Notes: a model not told the origin generated them from the letters alone. Positions 51,758 to 60,786 are shown, numbered from the stretch's first letter. The stretch: 64,000 bases of DNA from Microbacterium sp. RU33B (GCF_900155915.1 NZ_FTPO01000002.1:310001-374000); one strand, 5' to 3'. Numbers and translations are program-made.

Positions 51758-52279
51758 ATGGACCTCGCGGAGTTCAACGCGCTGACGGATGCCGAGGCAT
51801 CGGCCGTCGTCGGCGTCTGGGCGGCCGTCCCGGCGTGGGTGGACGCCCTCGTGACCGCGCGCCCGTACGCGAGCGTCGCAGACCTCGACGCCGCCGCCCG
51901 GCGCGGCGCCGCGCAGTGGACGCGGGCCGACCTCGATACCGCCCTCGCTCGCCATCCGCGCATCGGCGACACCCCCGCCGGCGCCGGCGCGGAGGCCGCG
52001 GCGTCGCGCTCCGAACAGGCGTCGATGGGCTCCGCCGCGCGCGGGGTCGCCGCCCGGATCGCCGCGGGCAATGCCCGCTACGAGGAGCGCTTCGGCCGCG
52101 TCTTCCTCATCCGCGCCGCCGGCCGCTCGCCCGAGGAGATGCTGGCGGAGCTCGAGAGGCGCCTGGGCAACGACGCCGACGACGAGGCATCCGAGTCCCT
52201 CGACCAGCTCGCCCAGATCGCGCTCCTGCGACTGCGCACGACCGTCACCGACGACACCCCCGATCGGAGCTCCCCATGA
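51758..52279 (+). CDS. uraD: OHCU decarboxylase
   Basis: 173 residues; decarboxylates 2-oxo-4-hydroxy-4-carboxy-5-ureidoimidazoline to (S)-allantoin. Catalytic His66 in ALARHPRIG; the SRSEQASM block and ERFGRVFLIRAAGRSPEEMLAELERRLGND follow the family. ATG 51758 is leaderless; the stop overlaps the HIU hydrolase start (ATGA). Three genes in reverse biochemical order: OHCU decarboxylase, HIU hydrolase, uricase. Confidence 0.94.
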   Translation: MDLAEFNALTDAEASAVVGVWAAVPAWVDALVTARPYASVADLDAAARRGAAQWTRADLDTALARHPRIGDTPAGAGAEAAASRSEQASMGSAARGVAARIAAGNARYEERFGRVFLIRAAGRSPEEMLAELERRLGNDADDEASESLDQLAQIALLRLRTTVTDDTPDRSSP

Positions 52280-52635
52280 GCCACATCACGACGCACATCC
52301 TCGACGCCTCCACGGGCCGGCCCGCGAGCGACGTCGGAGTCGTGCTGTCCGCCATCACGGGCGTCTCGGCCCTGGCCGAGACCCCCGGCGCGGTGCTCGC
52401 GCACGGCACGACCGATACCGACGGCCGACTCGCGATCGGGCCGGACGCCCTCGACCCCGGCGACTACTCGCTCACGTTCCTCACCGGCGAGTACTTCGCC
52501 CGGACGGGGACGCGCACCTTCCACCCCTTCATCTCCGTGACGTTCAGCGTCGACGTCGCGGACGGCTCGCCGCAGCACCTCCATGTGCCGCTGCTGCTCA
52601 GCCCGTTCGCGTATTCGACCTACAGAGGGAGCTAG
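52276..52635 (+). CDS. uraH: 5-hydroxyisourate hydrolase
   Basis: 119-residue transthyretin-related protein that opens 5-hydroxyisourate to OHCU. N-terminal HITTHILDASTGRPA (active-site His), C-terminal QHLHVPLLLSPFAYSTYRGS with the diagnostic YRGS end. Forms a tetramer in known relatives. Overlaps the decarboxylase gene by 4 bases; uricase starts 2 bases after its stop. Confidence 0.96.
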   Translation: MSHITTHILDASTGRPASDVGVVLSAITGVSALAETPGAVLAHGTTDTDGRLAIGPDALDPGDYSLTFLTGEYFARTGTRTFHPFISVTFSVDVADGSPQHLHVPLLLSPFAYSTYRGS

Positions 52636-52637
52636 CC

Positions 52638-53549
52638 ATGGTGGACGTCCGTCTCGGCGCCAACAAGTACGGCAAGGCCGAGAACCGGGTCGTGCGCATC
52701 GTGCGCGACACGGCCCGGCACGAGATCATCGACCTCAACGTGACCTCGCAGCTGCGGGGCGCGGCGCTGGCCGACTCGTACCTGCTGGGCGACAACGCGC
52801 TCGTCGTGGCGACCGACACGCAGAAGAACACGGCGTTCGCGTTCGCCAAGGAGCACGGCATCCCGTCGCCCGAGGAGTATCTCCTGAAGCTCTCGGAGCA
52901 CTTCGTCGGCTCGTTCGACTGGATCGACGGCGGGCTCTGGCAGGCCGAGCAGTACGAGTGGGATCGCATCGTCGCGGACGGAGCACCGCACGACCACTCG
53001 TTCGTGCGCCGGGGCCAGGGCACACGGCTGGCGGCGGTGCAGGTCGTCGACGGCGCCACGCACGTCACGGGCGGCGTCACCGACCTGACGGTGCTCAAAT
53101 CGACCGGCAGCGCGTTCGCGGGATTCCCCCGCGACGCGTACACGACGCTCGTCGAGACCGACGACCGCATCATGGCCACCTCGATCACCGGCCGGTGGCG
53201 GTTCCTGCCGTCGGCCGTCGAGGCGGGCATCGACTACAACGCTCTCTACGACGAGGTCTGCGCCGTGCTGCTGTCGACGTTCGCGACGGTGCACTCCCTG
53301 GCGCTTCAGCAGACCCTCTTCGCGATGGGCAAGGCGGCGATCGAGGCGCGCCCCGAGATCGCCGAGGTGAAGTTCGCGATGCCCAACAAGCATCACTTCG
53401 TCTACGACCTCGCCCCCTTCGGCCTGGAGAATCCGGGTGAGGTGTTCATCGCGGCGGACCGACCGTACGGACTCATCGAGGGCACCGTGGTGCGCGCAGG
53501 GGTCGACAGCGCTCCGGATGCCTGGCTCGACATCCCGTCGTCGATCTGA
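52638..53549 (+). CDS. Urate oxidase (uricase)
   Basis: 303-residue cofactor-free T-fold enzyme: urate plus O2 to 5-hydroxyisourate and H2O2. Catalytic Lys13 (NKYGKAENRV) and Thr59 (VVATDTQKNT) are both present; LTVLKSTGSAFAGFPRD and KFAMPNKHHFVYDL are family blocks. Single-domain form, unlike B. subtilis PucL, where the decarboxylase is fused. GGAG lies 10-12 bases before ATG 52638. No catalase is in the window to remove the peroxide. Confidence 0.97.
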   Translation: MVDVRLGANKYGKAENRVVRIVRDTARHEIIDLNVTSQLRGAALADSYLLGDNALVVATDTQKNTAFAFAKEHGIPSPEEYLLKLSEHFVGSFDWIDGGLWQAEQYEWDRIVADGAPHDHSFVRRGQGTRLAAVQVVDGATHVTGGVTDLTVLKSTGSAFAGFPRDAYTTLVETDDRIMATSITGRWRFLPSAVEAGIDYNALYDEVCAVLLSTFATVHSLALQQTLFAMGKAAIEARPEIAEVKFAMPNKHHFVYDLAPFGLENPGEVFIAADRPYGLIEGTVVRAGVDSAPDAWLDIPSSI

Positions 53550-53567
53550 GTCGCCCGCTCCTCGAAC

Positions 53568-53573
53568 TACGCT
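53568..53573 (+). promoter_or_regulatory. -10 hexamer TACGCT, leaderless promoter of cyclophilin lipoprotein
   Basis: Six bases before ATG 53580. Confidence 0.5.
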
Positions 53574-53579
53574 GGTCGG

Positions 53580-54239
53580 ATGCGCGCACACCTCGCTTCG
53601 ATCTCCCTCCTCGTCCTCGGTCTCGGCCTGGTCTCCGGGTGCGCCACGAGCACTCCGGCGGAGGTTCCGGATGCCACGACCGCGCCGTCGGGCGCCTGCG
53701 CCTACGCCGAGGCTCCCGGAGCCGTCCGCGACGTGACGCCGCCGCCGGCCGAGCCCGAGGTCTCGGGCACCGTGACCGCCGTCATGACCACGTCGGCGGG
53801 TGAGATCCCGCTCACCCTCGACGCCGACGCGACGCCGTGCACGGTCGGCAGCTTCGTGTCGCTCGCCGAGCAGGGCTACTTCGACGACACCGAATGCCAC
53901 CGGCTGACGACCTCCGACATCTTCGTGCTGCAGTGCGGCGACCCGTCGGCGACGGGCATGGGCGGCCCGGGCTACCGGTTCGGCGATGAGCTCTCCGGGT
54001 CGGAGACCTACCCCGCGGGCACGCTGGCCATGGCCAACGCCGGCCCCGACACGAACGGCTCGCAGTTCTTCCTCGTGTACGAGGACACGCAGCTCCCGCC
54101 GTCGTTCACGGTCTTCGGGCAGATGGACGCCGCGGGCCTCGACGTCGTGCGCGCGATCGCGGATGCCGGCGTCGAGGGCGGCGCGGGCGGCGGAGCACCC
54201 GCCACCCCCGTCGTGATCGACGCAGTCACGATCGGCTGA
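53580..54239 (+). CDS. Cyclophilin-type peptidyl-prolyl isomerase lipoprotein
   Basis: 219 residues. Lipoprotein signal ending LVSGC (Cys21), linker to about 60, then a cyclophilin domain: VTAVMTTSAGEIPLTLDADATPCTVGSFVSLAEQGYFDDTECHRL, then LAMANAGPDTNGSQFFLVYEDTQLPPSFTVFGQM. The usual catalytic F.R is represented by CHRL. Probably assists folding outside the membrane. Unrelated to the purine genes around it. Confidence 0.93.
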   Translation: MRAHLASISLLVLGLGLVSGCATSTPAEVPDATTAPSGACAYAEAPGAVRDVTPPPAEPEVSGTVTAVMTTSAGEIPLTLDADATPCTVGSFVSLAEQGYFDDTECHRLTTSDIFVLQCGDPSATGMGGPGYRFGDELSGSETYPAGTLAMANAGPDTNGSQFFLVYEDTQLPPSFTVFGQMDAAGLDVVRAIADAGVEGGAGGGAPATPVVIDAVTIG

Positions 54240-54250
54240 TCCGGCCCTTG

Positions 54251-54287
54251 GGTGGGGACGCCCGGATCGGGCCCGGGCATCCCCACC
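54251..54287. terminator. Bidirectional intrinsic terminator
   Basis: ggtggggacgcccgg (54251-54265) pairs with the complementary run at 54272-54287 with one G-U/mismatch, between convergent cyclophilin and NCS2 permease genes; followed by acaccttct. Confidence 0.75.
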
Positions 54288-54297
54288 ACACCTTCTC

Positions 54298-55803
54298 CTA
54301 GCCCTTTCCGGGCTCGGTGGTCTTCTTCTCGTCGAGCACGACGGTGTCGATGAGCCCGGTGCCCTCGGCCTCGGGGTGCACGAGCGCGGCCGCCGCCGGG
54401 CCGCGCACGGCGTCGGAGGCGCCGATCGCAGGATCGTCCGCGTGCTCGCGTCGCATCTCCTCGGTGTTGAGCAGCAGGTTCAGCAGGATCGCCACGATGG
54501 CGCCCGCGCTGATGCCCGAGTCGAAGATCAGCTGGAACCAGTCCGGGAACCGGTCGTAGATCGTCGGCGTGACCGTGGGCAGGAGGGCGACGCCGACCGA
54601 GATCGCGACGATCAGCACGTTCTTGTTGTTGAACCGCACCTTCGCGAGCGTGCGGATGCCGGAGGCGGCCACCATGCCGAACAGGGCGATCCCGGCCCCT
54701 CCCAGCACCGCGCGCGGCACCCCCTCGACGATCGCCGAGATCTTGGGGATGAGGCCGAGGACCACCAGGATCACCCCCGCCATCGTCGCGACGTACCTCG
54801 AGCGCACACCGGTGAGCGAGACCAGCCCCACGTTCTGGGCGAATGCCGTGTAGGGGAACGTGTTGAAGACACCGCCGAGCACGGTGCCCAGACCGTCGGC
54901 GCGGAGGCCGTCGGCGAGCTGACGACGCGTCACGGGCTTGTCGACGATCTCTCCGACGGCGATCATGTCGCCGGTGGTCTCGGTCATGATCACGATGCCG
55001 ACGATGATCATCGACACGATCGAGGCGAGCTCGAAGGTGGGCAGCCCGAAGTGGAACGGCGTGACGAAGGCGAACCATCCGGCGTCGCCGACACCGGTCC
55101 AGTCGACCATCCCGGGCACGAACAGTGCGGCGATCGTGCCGAACACGAGACCCAGCAGCACCGAGACCCGTGCGAGCGCGGCCGGGGCGAAGCGCTCGAC
55201 GAGCACGATGAACAGGAGCGTGCCGAACGCGAAGGCGACGTTGATCGGCGGTGCACCGGGCTCTTCGGGCGTCGTGCCGCTGACGATCCATCCCGCGGCC
55301 ACACGCATGAGCGACAGGCCGATGATCAGGATGACCGTCCCCGTCACGATCGGGGGGAAGAACCTCAGCAGCTGCGCGAAGAAGGGCGCGATCAGCACCA
55401 TGAACAGACCGCACGCGATCACCGAACCGAAGATCGCCGTGATGCCGTGCTGCGTCCCGATGGCGATCATCGGTCCGACTGCGGCGAAGGTGACGCCCTG
55501 CATGAGCGGGAGCCGCACACCGAAGCGCCAGAACCCGACCGACTGCACGATCGTCGCCACCCCGGCGATGAACAGGTCGGCGCTGATGAGGAAGGCGAGG
55601 TCGCCGGCGGAGTAGCCCAGCGCCCCGCCCACGATGAGCGGCACCGCCACGGCGCCCGCATAGAGCGCGAGCACGTGCTGCAGGCCGAGGGGGAAGAGCC
55701 GGGCGAGCGGAGGGATGCCGTCGACGGAGTTGTCCGCCTTGCGCGCGGCCCGCTTCGCCGCCTTGTCGGCGGCGTCCTGCGCCGCGCGTTCCGTCGTGGT
55801 CAT
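54298..55803 (-). CDS. NCS2 family xanthine/urate-type permease
   Basis: 501 residues, 14 helices, xanthine/urate branch: LFPLGLQHVLALYAGAVAVPLIVGGALGYS, LPLMQGVTFAAVGPMIAIG, IMTETTGDMIAVGEIVDK (Glu in helix 8) and GVFNTFPYTAFAQNVGLVSLTGVRSRYV. Distinct from the UraA-like protein at 21428. ATG 55803 chosen because GGGAG precedes it and a Lys/Ala-rich cytoplasmic head follows. Divergent from guanine deaminase, so xanthine, guanine or urate uptake is likely. Confidence 0.92.
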   Translation of the reverse strand: MTTTERAAQDAADKAAKRAARKADNSVDGIPPLARLFPLGLQHVLALYAGAVAVPLIVGGALGYSAGDLAFLISADLFIAGVATIVQSVGFWRFGVRLPLMQGVTFAAVGPMIAIGTQHGITAIFGSVIACGLFMVLIAPFFAQLLRFFPPIVTGTVILIIGLSLMRVAAGWIVSGTTPEEPGAPPINVAFAFGTLLFIVLVERFAPAALARVSVLLGLVFGTIAALFVPGMVDWTGVGDAGWFAFVTPFHFGLPTFELASIVSMIIVGIVIMTETTGDMIAVGEIVDKPVTRRQLADGLRADGLGTVLGGVFNTFPYTAFAQNVGLVSLTGVRSRYVATMAGVILVVLGLIPKISAIVEGVPRAVLGGAGIALFGMVAASGIRTLAKVRFNNKNVLIVAISVGVALLPTVTPTIYDRFPDWFQLIFDSGISAGAIVAILLNLLLNTEEMRREHADDPAIGASDAVRGPAAAALVHPEAEGTGLIDTVVLDEKKTTEPGKG

Positions 55804-56008
55804 CGGCTCTCCCTGCTCTCGGGAGGCGGCGCCGGTGCGGGCATCCGCCTCGTCGCTACCGTGGAGACTAGAAGGACAGACCGCGTGCCCGCGAGGCATC
55901 CGGCCCACCTGTCGCAGAGGATTAACCGTCACGTCACATGTCGGCAATCCACTTCTTCGACACTCGACACGTCGGCTCGCTACCGCGATCGGCCGGAGAG
56001 GCGCACGC

Positions 56009-57406
56009 ATGACGATCTACCGCGGCCACCTCGTGCACATCGCCGGCGCCCCGTCGCTCCCGCGTTCGCGCGATCATCTCGTCTCGGAGCCGGACGGCGC
56101 GCTCGTCGTCGACGCCGCCGGGAGGGTCGCCTACGCGGGGTCGTGGGCCGACGTGCCCGCAGCCTTCGCGCGCGACACGGTGATCCGCACCGGCGGGTGC
56201 CTCCTCCCGGGGTTCGTCGACACGCACCTGCACTTCCCGCAGACCTTCACGACCGATGCGTTCGGCGGCGGACAGCTGCTGGAGTGGCTGGAGCACTGCG
56301 TGTTCCCCGCCGAGTCACGGCTGAGCGACGCGGCCTACGCCGATGTCGTCGCGCGGGCGTTCGTGCGCCGTCGTGTGGCCGTGGGCACCACCGCCGCGCT
56401 CGTGTTCGGCTCCGCCTTCCCCGCCGCGCAGGACGCGCTGTTCGGGCGGACGCTGGAGGCCGGTCTGCGCATCGTGAGCGGCCGGGGCATCCAGACGGTC
56501 GGATCGCCCTCCGCCGCCGCCCTCCTGACCGGCGAGGACGAGGCGATCGCGCTGACCCGCGACGAGATCGACCGCTGGCACGGCGTCGAGGCGAGCGGTC
56601 GTGCGGTCGAGGCGCGACGGGCCCTCGCCCAGGTCGCCGTCGTGCCGCGGTTCAGCCTCTCCGTCACCACCGAGACCCTGCGCCGACTCGGCGATCTCTA
56701 CGGCGAGGTGCGCGCGGAGGGGGTCTATTTCCACTCCCACCTCAACGAGAACGACCGCCCCGACGACGGCGAGATCGCCGCGGTGCGAGACGTCTTCGGG
56801 GTGCGCGACTACCTCGACACGTACGACGGTCTCTTCCTGACCGGTTCGCAGCGCGGCGGGGAGACCCTCCTCGGGCGCCGCAGCATCCTGGCCCACGCCG
56901 TGCACACGCACGACCGCGAGCTCGGGCGCCTCGCCGAGACCGGGTCCTCGATCGCGCACTGCCCGACGTCGCAGCAGTTCCTCGGCAGCGGCACGATGCC
57001 GTGGCGGCGCACGGTGCGCTCGGGCGTGACGATCGCGATGGGCTCCGACATCGGCGCGGGCGACGAGTGGCTGATCCCGCGTGTGCTCAACGACGCGTTC
57101 AAGGTGCACATGAGCGAGGAGGGCCTGCTCGCCACGGCCATCGATCCCGCACAGCTGCTGTTCCTGGGCACCCTCGCGGGGGCTCGCGCGCTCGATCAGG
57201 AGGACGTGTTCGGCAACTTCGACGTCGGGAAGGAGGCCGACTTCGTGATCGTCGACCCGACGCGACAGGACGGCTTCGCCGAGACGCTGTCGTTCGCGGC
57301 CGAGCAGGGCCCGGAGGCGCACCTGTTCACGCTGCTCATGGGGATGCGCGAGGCATCCGTCGCCGCCGTCCACGTGCGCGGACGGCGGGTCGCCGGGCCC
57401 GAGTGA
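56009..57406 (+). CDS. guaD: Guanine deaminase
   Basis: 465-residue amidohydrolase: guanine to xanthine plus ammonia. YRGHLVHIAGAPS at the start, Zn motif GFVDTHLHFPQT, HSHLNEN, LAHAVHTHDRELGRLAETGSSIAHCPTSQQFLGSG and MGSDIGAGDEW, all typical of GuaD. ATG 56009 has GGAGAGG 9 bases upstream. The divergent 205-base region to the NCS2 gene holds no operator I can name. Feeds the xanthine hydroxylase and uricase genes. Confidence 0.95.
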   Translation: MTIYRGHLVHIAGAPSLPRSRDHLVSEPDGALVVDAAGRVAYAGSWADVPAAFARDTVIRTGGCLLPGFVDTHLHFPQTFTTDAFGGGQLLEWLEHCVFPAESRLSDAAYADVVARAFVRRRVAVGTTAALVFGSAFPAAQDALFGRTLEAGLRIVSGRGIQTVGSPSAAALLTGEDEAIALTRDEIDRWHGVEASGRAVEARRALAQVAVVPRFSLSVTTETLRRLGDLYGEVRAEGVYFHSHLNENDRPDDGEIAAVRDVFGVRDYLDTYDGLFLTGSQRGGETLLGRRSILAHAVHTHDRELGRLAETGSSIAHCPTSQQFLGSGTMPWRRTVRSGVTIAMGSDIGAGDEWLIPRVLNDAFKVHMSEEGLLATAIDPAQLLFLGTLAGARALDQEDVFGNFDVGKEADFVIVDPTRQDGFAETLSFAAEQGPEAHLFTLLMGMREASVAAVHVRGRRVAGPE

Positions 57407-57412
57407 TCCGGG

Positions 57413-57931
57413 TCAGACCTCGAACAGCGCGTGCACGTCGCCCACGACGTCGCGCCCGCCCAGGGCGCACAGCTCCATCAGCACGCTCGTGCCGATGACG
57501 ACGCCGCCGAGCGCCGGGACGAGTTCGTGGGCGGCCTGGATCGTGCCGCCCGTGGCGAGGATGTCGTCGACCAGCAGCACCCGCGTGCCGGGGGTCATGT
57601 CGTCGTGCGCCTCGATCGTGGCCGTGCCGTACTCCAGCGCGTACGAGACGGATGCCGCGGGCCGGGGCAGCTTGCCCGCCTTGCGGATGGGCACCAGGCC
57701 CACCTGCGCCGCGGTGGCGACGGCGCCGGCCAGCAGGAAGCCGCGGGCCTCGATGCCGGCGACGACGTCGAACCGACCGGCGAACGGCTCGATCATGGCG
57801 TCGATCACCGCACGCAGGGCGGCGGCATCGACCAGCAGCGGTGTGATGTCGCGGAAGAGCACTCCCGGCTCCGGGTAATCGGGGATCGTCGTGATGAGCG
57901 ATTCGGCACGGGCGAGCTCGGCGTTCTGCAC
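57413..57931 (-). CDS. apt: Adenine phosphoribosyltransferase
   Basis: 172 residues; adenine plus PRPP to AMP. IPDYPEPGVLFRDITPLL at the N-terminus, VVAGIEARGFLLAGAVA, and the PRPP loop TRVLLVDDILATGGTI. GTG 57931 has TAGGGT at 6 bases (leaderless). Converges with guaD and diverges from the alpha-glucosidase gene. Confidence 0.96.
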   Translation of the reverse strand: MQNAELARAESLITTIPDYPEPGVLFRDITPLLVDAAALRAVIDAMIEPFAGRFDVVAGIEARGFLLAGAVATAAQVGLVPIRKAGKLPRPAASVSYALEYGTATIEAHDDMTPGTRVLLVDDILATGGTIQAAHELVPALGGVVIGTSVLMELCALGGRDVVGDVHALFEV

Positions 57932-57937
57932 GGGACC

Positions 57938-57943
57938 ACCCTA
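57938..57943 (-). promoter_or_regulatory. -10 hexamer TAGGGT, leaderless promoter of apt
   Basis: Six bases before GTG 57931. Confidence 0.5.
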
Positions 57944-57957
57944 CGCGGGCAGGTGCG

Positions 57958-57980
57958 ACTGCAAGCGCTTGCAGTACTCT
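57958..57980 (+). promoter_or_regulatory. LacI-type operator abutting leaderless -10 of alpha-glucosidase gene
   Basis: 18-bp perfect palindrome actgcaagc-gcttgcagt (57958-57975), sharing its last base with the -10 TACTCT (57975-57980), which is 6 bases before ATG 57987. The LacI-family gene 50 bases past the glucosidase is the likely repressor. Confidence 0.8.
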
Positions 57981-57986
57981 GGTCCG

Positions 57987-59678
57987 ATGGCTTCTCCCCT
58001 CGTCGTCGACCACGCCGCCCGCTCGGAGCAGGGCTCCGAATGGTGGCGCTCCGCCGTGATCTACCAGATCTATCCCCGGTCGTTCTCCGACAGCTCCGGT
58101 GACGGCATCGGCGACCTGCCCGGAGTGACCGAGCGCCTCGACGACCTCCGCCGGCTGGGCGTCGACGCCATCTGGCTCTCGCCGTTCATGCGCTCACCCC
58201 AGAAGGACGCCGGCTACGACGTCGCCGACTACTGCGACGTCGACCCGCTCTTCGGCACGCTCGCCGACTTCGACGACATGCTCGCCGCTGCGCACGCCCG
58301 CGGCATCCGGGTCATCGTCGACCTCGTCCCGAACCACTCGTCCGACCAGCACGTGTGGTTCCAGGAGGCCCTGGCCGCGGCTCCCGGGAGCGCCGAGCGC
58401 GCCCGCTACATGTTCCGCGAGGGCAAGGGCGCGCACGGCGAACTCCCCCCGAACAACTGGGAGTCCGTGTTCGGCGGCCCGGCGTGGACGCGGGTCATCG
58501 AGGCCGACGGCCGTCCGGGCCAGTGGTACCTGCACCTGTTCGACTCGTCGCAGCCCGACTTCGACTGGTCGAACCCGGTCGTGTGGGAGGAGTTCCGTCG
58601 CGTCCTGCGCTTCTGGCTCGACCGCGGGGTCGACGGCTTCCGCGTCGACGTCGCCCACGGGCTGATGAAGGAGGACGGGCTGCCCGACTACACGCCCGAC
58701 CCGGATGCCGGGTCGATGGGCGGCGACGCGGCATCCGTCCCCTACTGGGGCCAGCCCGAAGTGCACGCGGTGTACCGCGACTGGCGCAAGGTTCTCGCGG
58801 AGTACGACGGAGACCGGGCGCTGTGCGCCGAGGCGTGGCTGCCCACGATCGAGAAGACCGCGCTGTGGGTGCGCCACGACGAGATGCACCAGGCGTTCAA
58901 CTTCGAGTACCTCGAGACCGAGTGGGATGCCGCGAAGCTCCGCGCCGTGATCCAGGAGTCGCTGCGCGCGTACTCCGCCGTCGGCGCCCCGAGCACCTGG
59001 GTGCTGTCGAACCACGACGTCGTGCGCCACGCGTCGCGTCTCGCGCTGACGGCCGAGAACCCGCAGGGTCACGGCATCGGTCCGCACTCGCCGGGCCAGC
59101 CGATCCCCGAGGTGGGGCTGCGCCGTGCCCGCGCCGCCACGGCCCTCATGCTCGCGCTGCCGGGCTCGGCCTACCTGTATCAGGGCGAGGAACTCGGCCT
59201 TCCCGAGGCCATCGACATCCCCGACGAAGCCCGCCAGGATCCGACGTGGTTCCGCACCGACGGCGAGCGCTACGGCCGCGACGGATGCCGCGTGCCGCTC
59301 CCCTGGGTGGCGGATGCCCCGGCCTTCGGCTTCAGCCCGTCCGGCGCCTCGTGGCTGCCCCAGCCCGCCGAGTGGGCATCGCACGCCCGCGACGTGCAGG
59401 AGGCCGACGACGCCTCGACGCTCCGGCTCTACCAGCACCTGCTGGCAGTGCGCGCCGGCGAGCGGCTGGGCGAGGAGTCGGTCGCGCTCGAGTGGCTCGA
59501 CTGGGGCGTCGACGTCGTCGCGCTCCGACGCGGCGAGCGCCTGTTCGTCGCCGCCAACCTCGGCACGGAGCCGTTCGCCCTGCCCGTCGAGGGGTCGGTG
59601 CGGATCGTCGCGTCGAGCGCGCCCGTCGACGGCGTCTCCGTCGAGTCCGATACAACGGTATGGTTCGTGATCGACTGA
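57987..59678 (+). CDS. GH13 alpha-glucosidase (oligo-1,6-glucosidase/alpha-glucosidase type)
   Basis: 563 residues, glycoside hydrolase 13, cytosolic. VIYQIYPRSFSDSSGDGIGDLPGV (region I), DLVPNHSS, nucleophile Asp221 in GFRVDVAHGL, acid/base Glu282 in LCAEAWL, transition-state Asp344 in LSNHDVVRHASR. Val/Ala after the nucleophile (DVAHGL) favours an alpha-1,4-glucosidase over a 1,6-specific enzyme; this is not proof. No signal peptide or transporter gene beside it. Confidence 0.94.
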   Translation: MASPLVVDHAARSEQGSEWWRSAVIYQIYPRSFSDSSGDGIGDLPGVTERLDDLRRLGVDAIWLSPFMRSPQKDAGYDVADYCDVDPLFGTLADFDDMLAAAHARGIRVIVDLVPNHSSDQHVWFQEALAAAPGSAERARYMFREGKGAHGELPPNNWESVFGGPAWTRVIEADGRPGQWYLHLFDSSQPDFDWSNPVVWEEFRRVLRFWLDRGVDGFRVDVAHGLMKEDGLPDYTPDPDAGSMGGDAASVPYWGQPEVHAVYRDWRKVLAEYDGDRALCAEAWLPTIEKTALWVRHDEMHQAFNFEYLETEWDAAKLRAVIQESLRAYSAVGAPSTWVLSNHDVVRHASRLALTAENPQGHGIGPHSPGQPIPEVGLRRARAATALMLALPGSAYLYQGEELGLPEAIDIPDEARQDPTWFRTDGERYGRDGCRVPLPWVADAPAFGFSPSGASWLPQPAEWASHARDVQEADDASTLRLYQHLLAVRAGERLGEESVALEWLDWGVDVVALRRGERLFVAANLGTEPFALPVEGSVRIVASSAPVDGVSVESDTTVWFVID

Positions 59679-59727
59679 CATTCCCGCGGAAGCTCCGGCC
59701 TCCGCACCGAGACGAGGGCAGGACACC

Positions 59728-60747
59728 GTGGTCAGCATCGACGAGGTCGCCCGGCACGCGGGCGTGTCGACGGCGACCGTGTCGCGCGCGCTGAGTGGTC
59801 GGGGTCACGTCTCCGAGGCGACGCGCGCCCGCGTCGAGACCGCAGCGCAGGCGCTGGGGTACGTCGTCTCGGCGTCGGCATCCAGCCTCGCGTCGGGTCG
59901 CATGCGCAACGTGGGGGTGCTCGTGCCCTACCTCGACCGCTGGTTCTTCTCGACCGTGCTGAGCGGGGTCGCCTCCGCCCTCATGCGCCGCGGCTACGAC
60001 ATCACGCTGTACAACCTCACGGCCGACCACGACGCCCGCCGCAGCATCTTCGAGACCTTCCTGCGCCGCCAGCGCGTCGACGGCGTCATCGCGATCTCCA
60101 TCGAGCTCGGCCACGATGAGACCGACCGGCTGCTCGAGCTCGACATCCCGGTCATCGCGATCGGCGGACCGAATCCGCGCCTGACCACGCTCACCGTCGA
60201 CGACGTCGCGGTGGCCCGCCTGGCGACCGAGCACCTCCTCGCCCTCGGGCACCGCGAGATCGCGCACATCGGCGCCAGCCACGAGTACGACATCGACTTC
60301 CACATCCCCACGCACCGCCGTCAGGGGTTCGAGCAGGCGCTGGCGGATGCCGGGATCCCGGCGCGCACGTCGCTGTACGAAGCGGCGGACTTCACCGTCG
60401 CGGGCGGCTTCCGCGCCGCGAAGCAGCTCCTCGGCAGGCCGGGCGAACGCCCGACGGCGATCTTCGCCGCCTCCGACGAGATGGCGATCGGCGCGCTGCT
60501 GGCGGCGCGCGAGCTCGGCTACCGCGTGCCCGAGGATCTCTCGGTGGTCGGCATCGACGGCCACGAGCTGGGCGAGTTCTTCCGCCTCACCACGGTCGAC
60601 CAGTTCCCCCTCGGCCAGGGCGAGCGGGCCGCCGACGCGATCCTCGCGGAGCTCGAGGCGAAGGACGGCGGTGCACTCCCCGTGGCTCCCGGCTCGCTGC
60701 CGTACGACCTCATCGTGCGCGGGTCCACCGCCCGCCTCCACGGCTGA
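59728..60747 (+). CDS. LacI family regulator of alpha-glucosidase gene
   Basis: 339 residues. HTH VSIDEVARHAGVSTATVSRALSGRGHVSEATRARVETAAQALGYVVSASASSLASGR, then a sugar-sensing domain with PVIAIGGPN, LALGHREIAHIG and IFAASDEMAIGALLAARELGYRVPEDLSVVGIDGHELGEFF. GTG 59728 follows the glucosidase stop by 49 bases on the same strand. Likely binds the palindrome at 57958-57975 and is relieved by maltose or a related sugar. Confidence 0.92.
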   Translation: MVSIDEVARHAGVSTATVSRALSGRGHVSEATRARVETAAQALGYVVSASASSLASGRMRNVGVLVPYLDRWFFSTVLSGVASALMRRGYDITLYNLTADHDARRSIFETFLRRQRVDGVIAISIELGHDETDRLLELDIPVIAIGGPNPRLTTLTVDDVAVARLATEHLLALGHREIAHIGASHEYDIDFHIPTHRRQGFEQALADAGIPARTSLYEAADFTVAGGFRAAKQLLGRPGERPTAIFAASDEMAIGALLAARELGYRVPEDLSVVGIDGHELGEFFRLTTVDQFPLGQGERAADAILAELEAKDGGALPVAPGSLPYDLIVRGSTARLHG

Positions 60748-60774
60748 CCCGCTCGCCGGCGGCGGCGGCGCGGA

Positions 60775-60780
60775 TAGGCT
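60775..60780 (+). promoter_or_regulatory. -10 hexamer TAGGCT, leaderless promoter of M20 gene
   Basis: Six bases before ATG 60787. Confidence 0.55.
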
Positions 60781-60786
60781 CGGGTC

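Noticed and set aside
54376-57498. 1040-codon open frame across NCS2 permease and guanine deaminase
   Set aside because: His/Arg/Asp-rich shadow composition; the real genes are in other frames with recognisable motifs.
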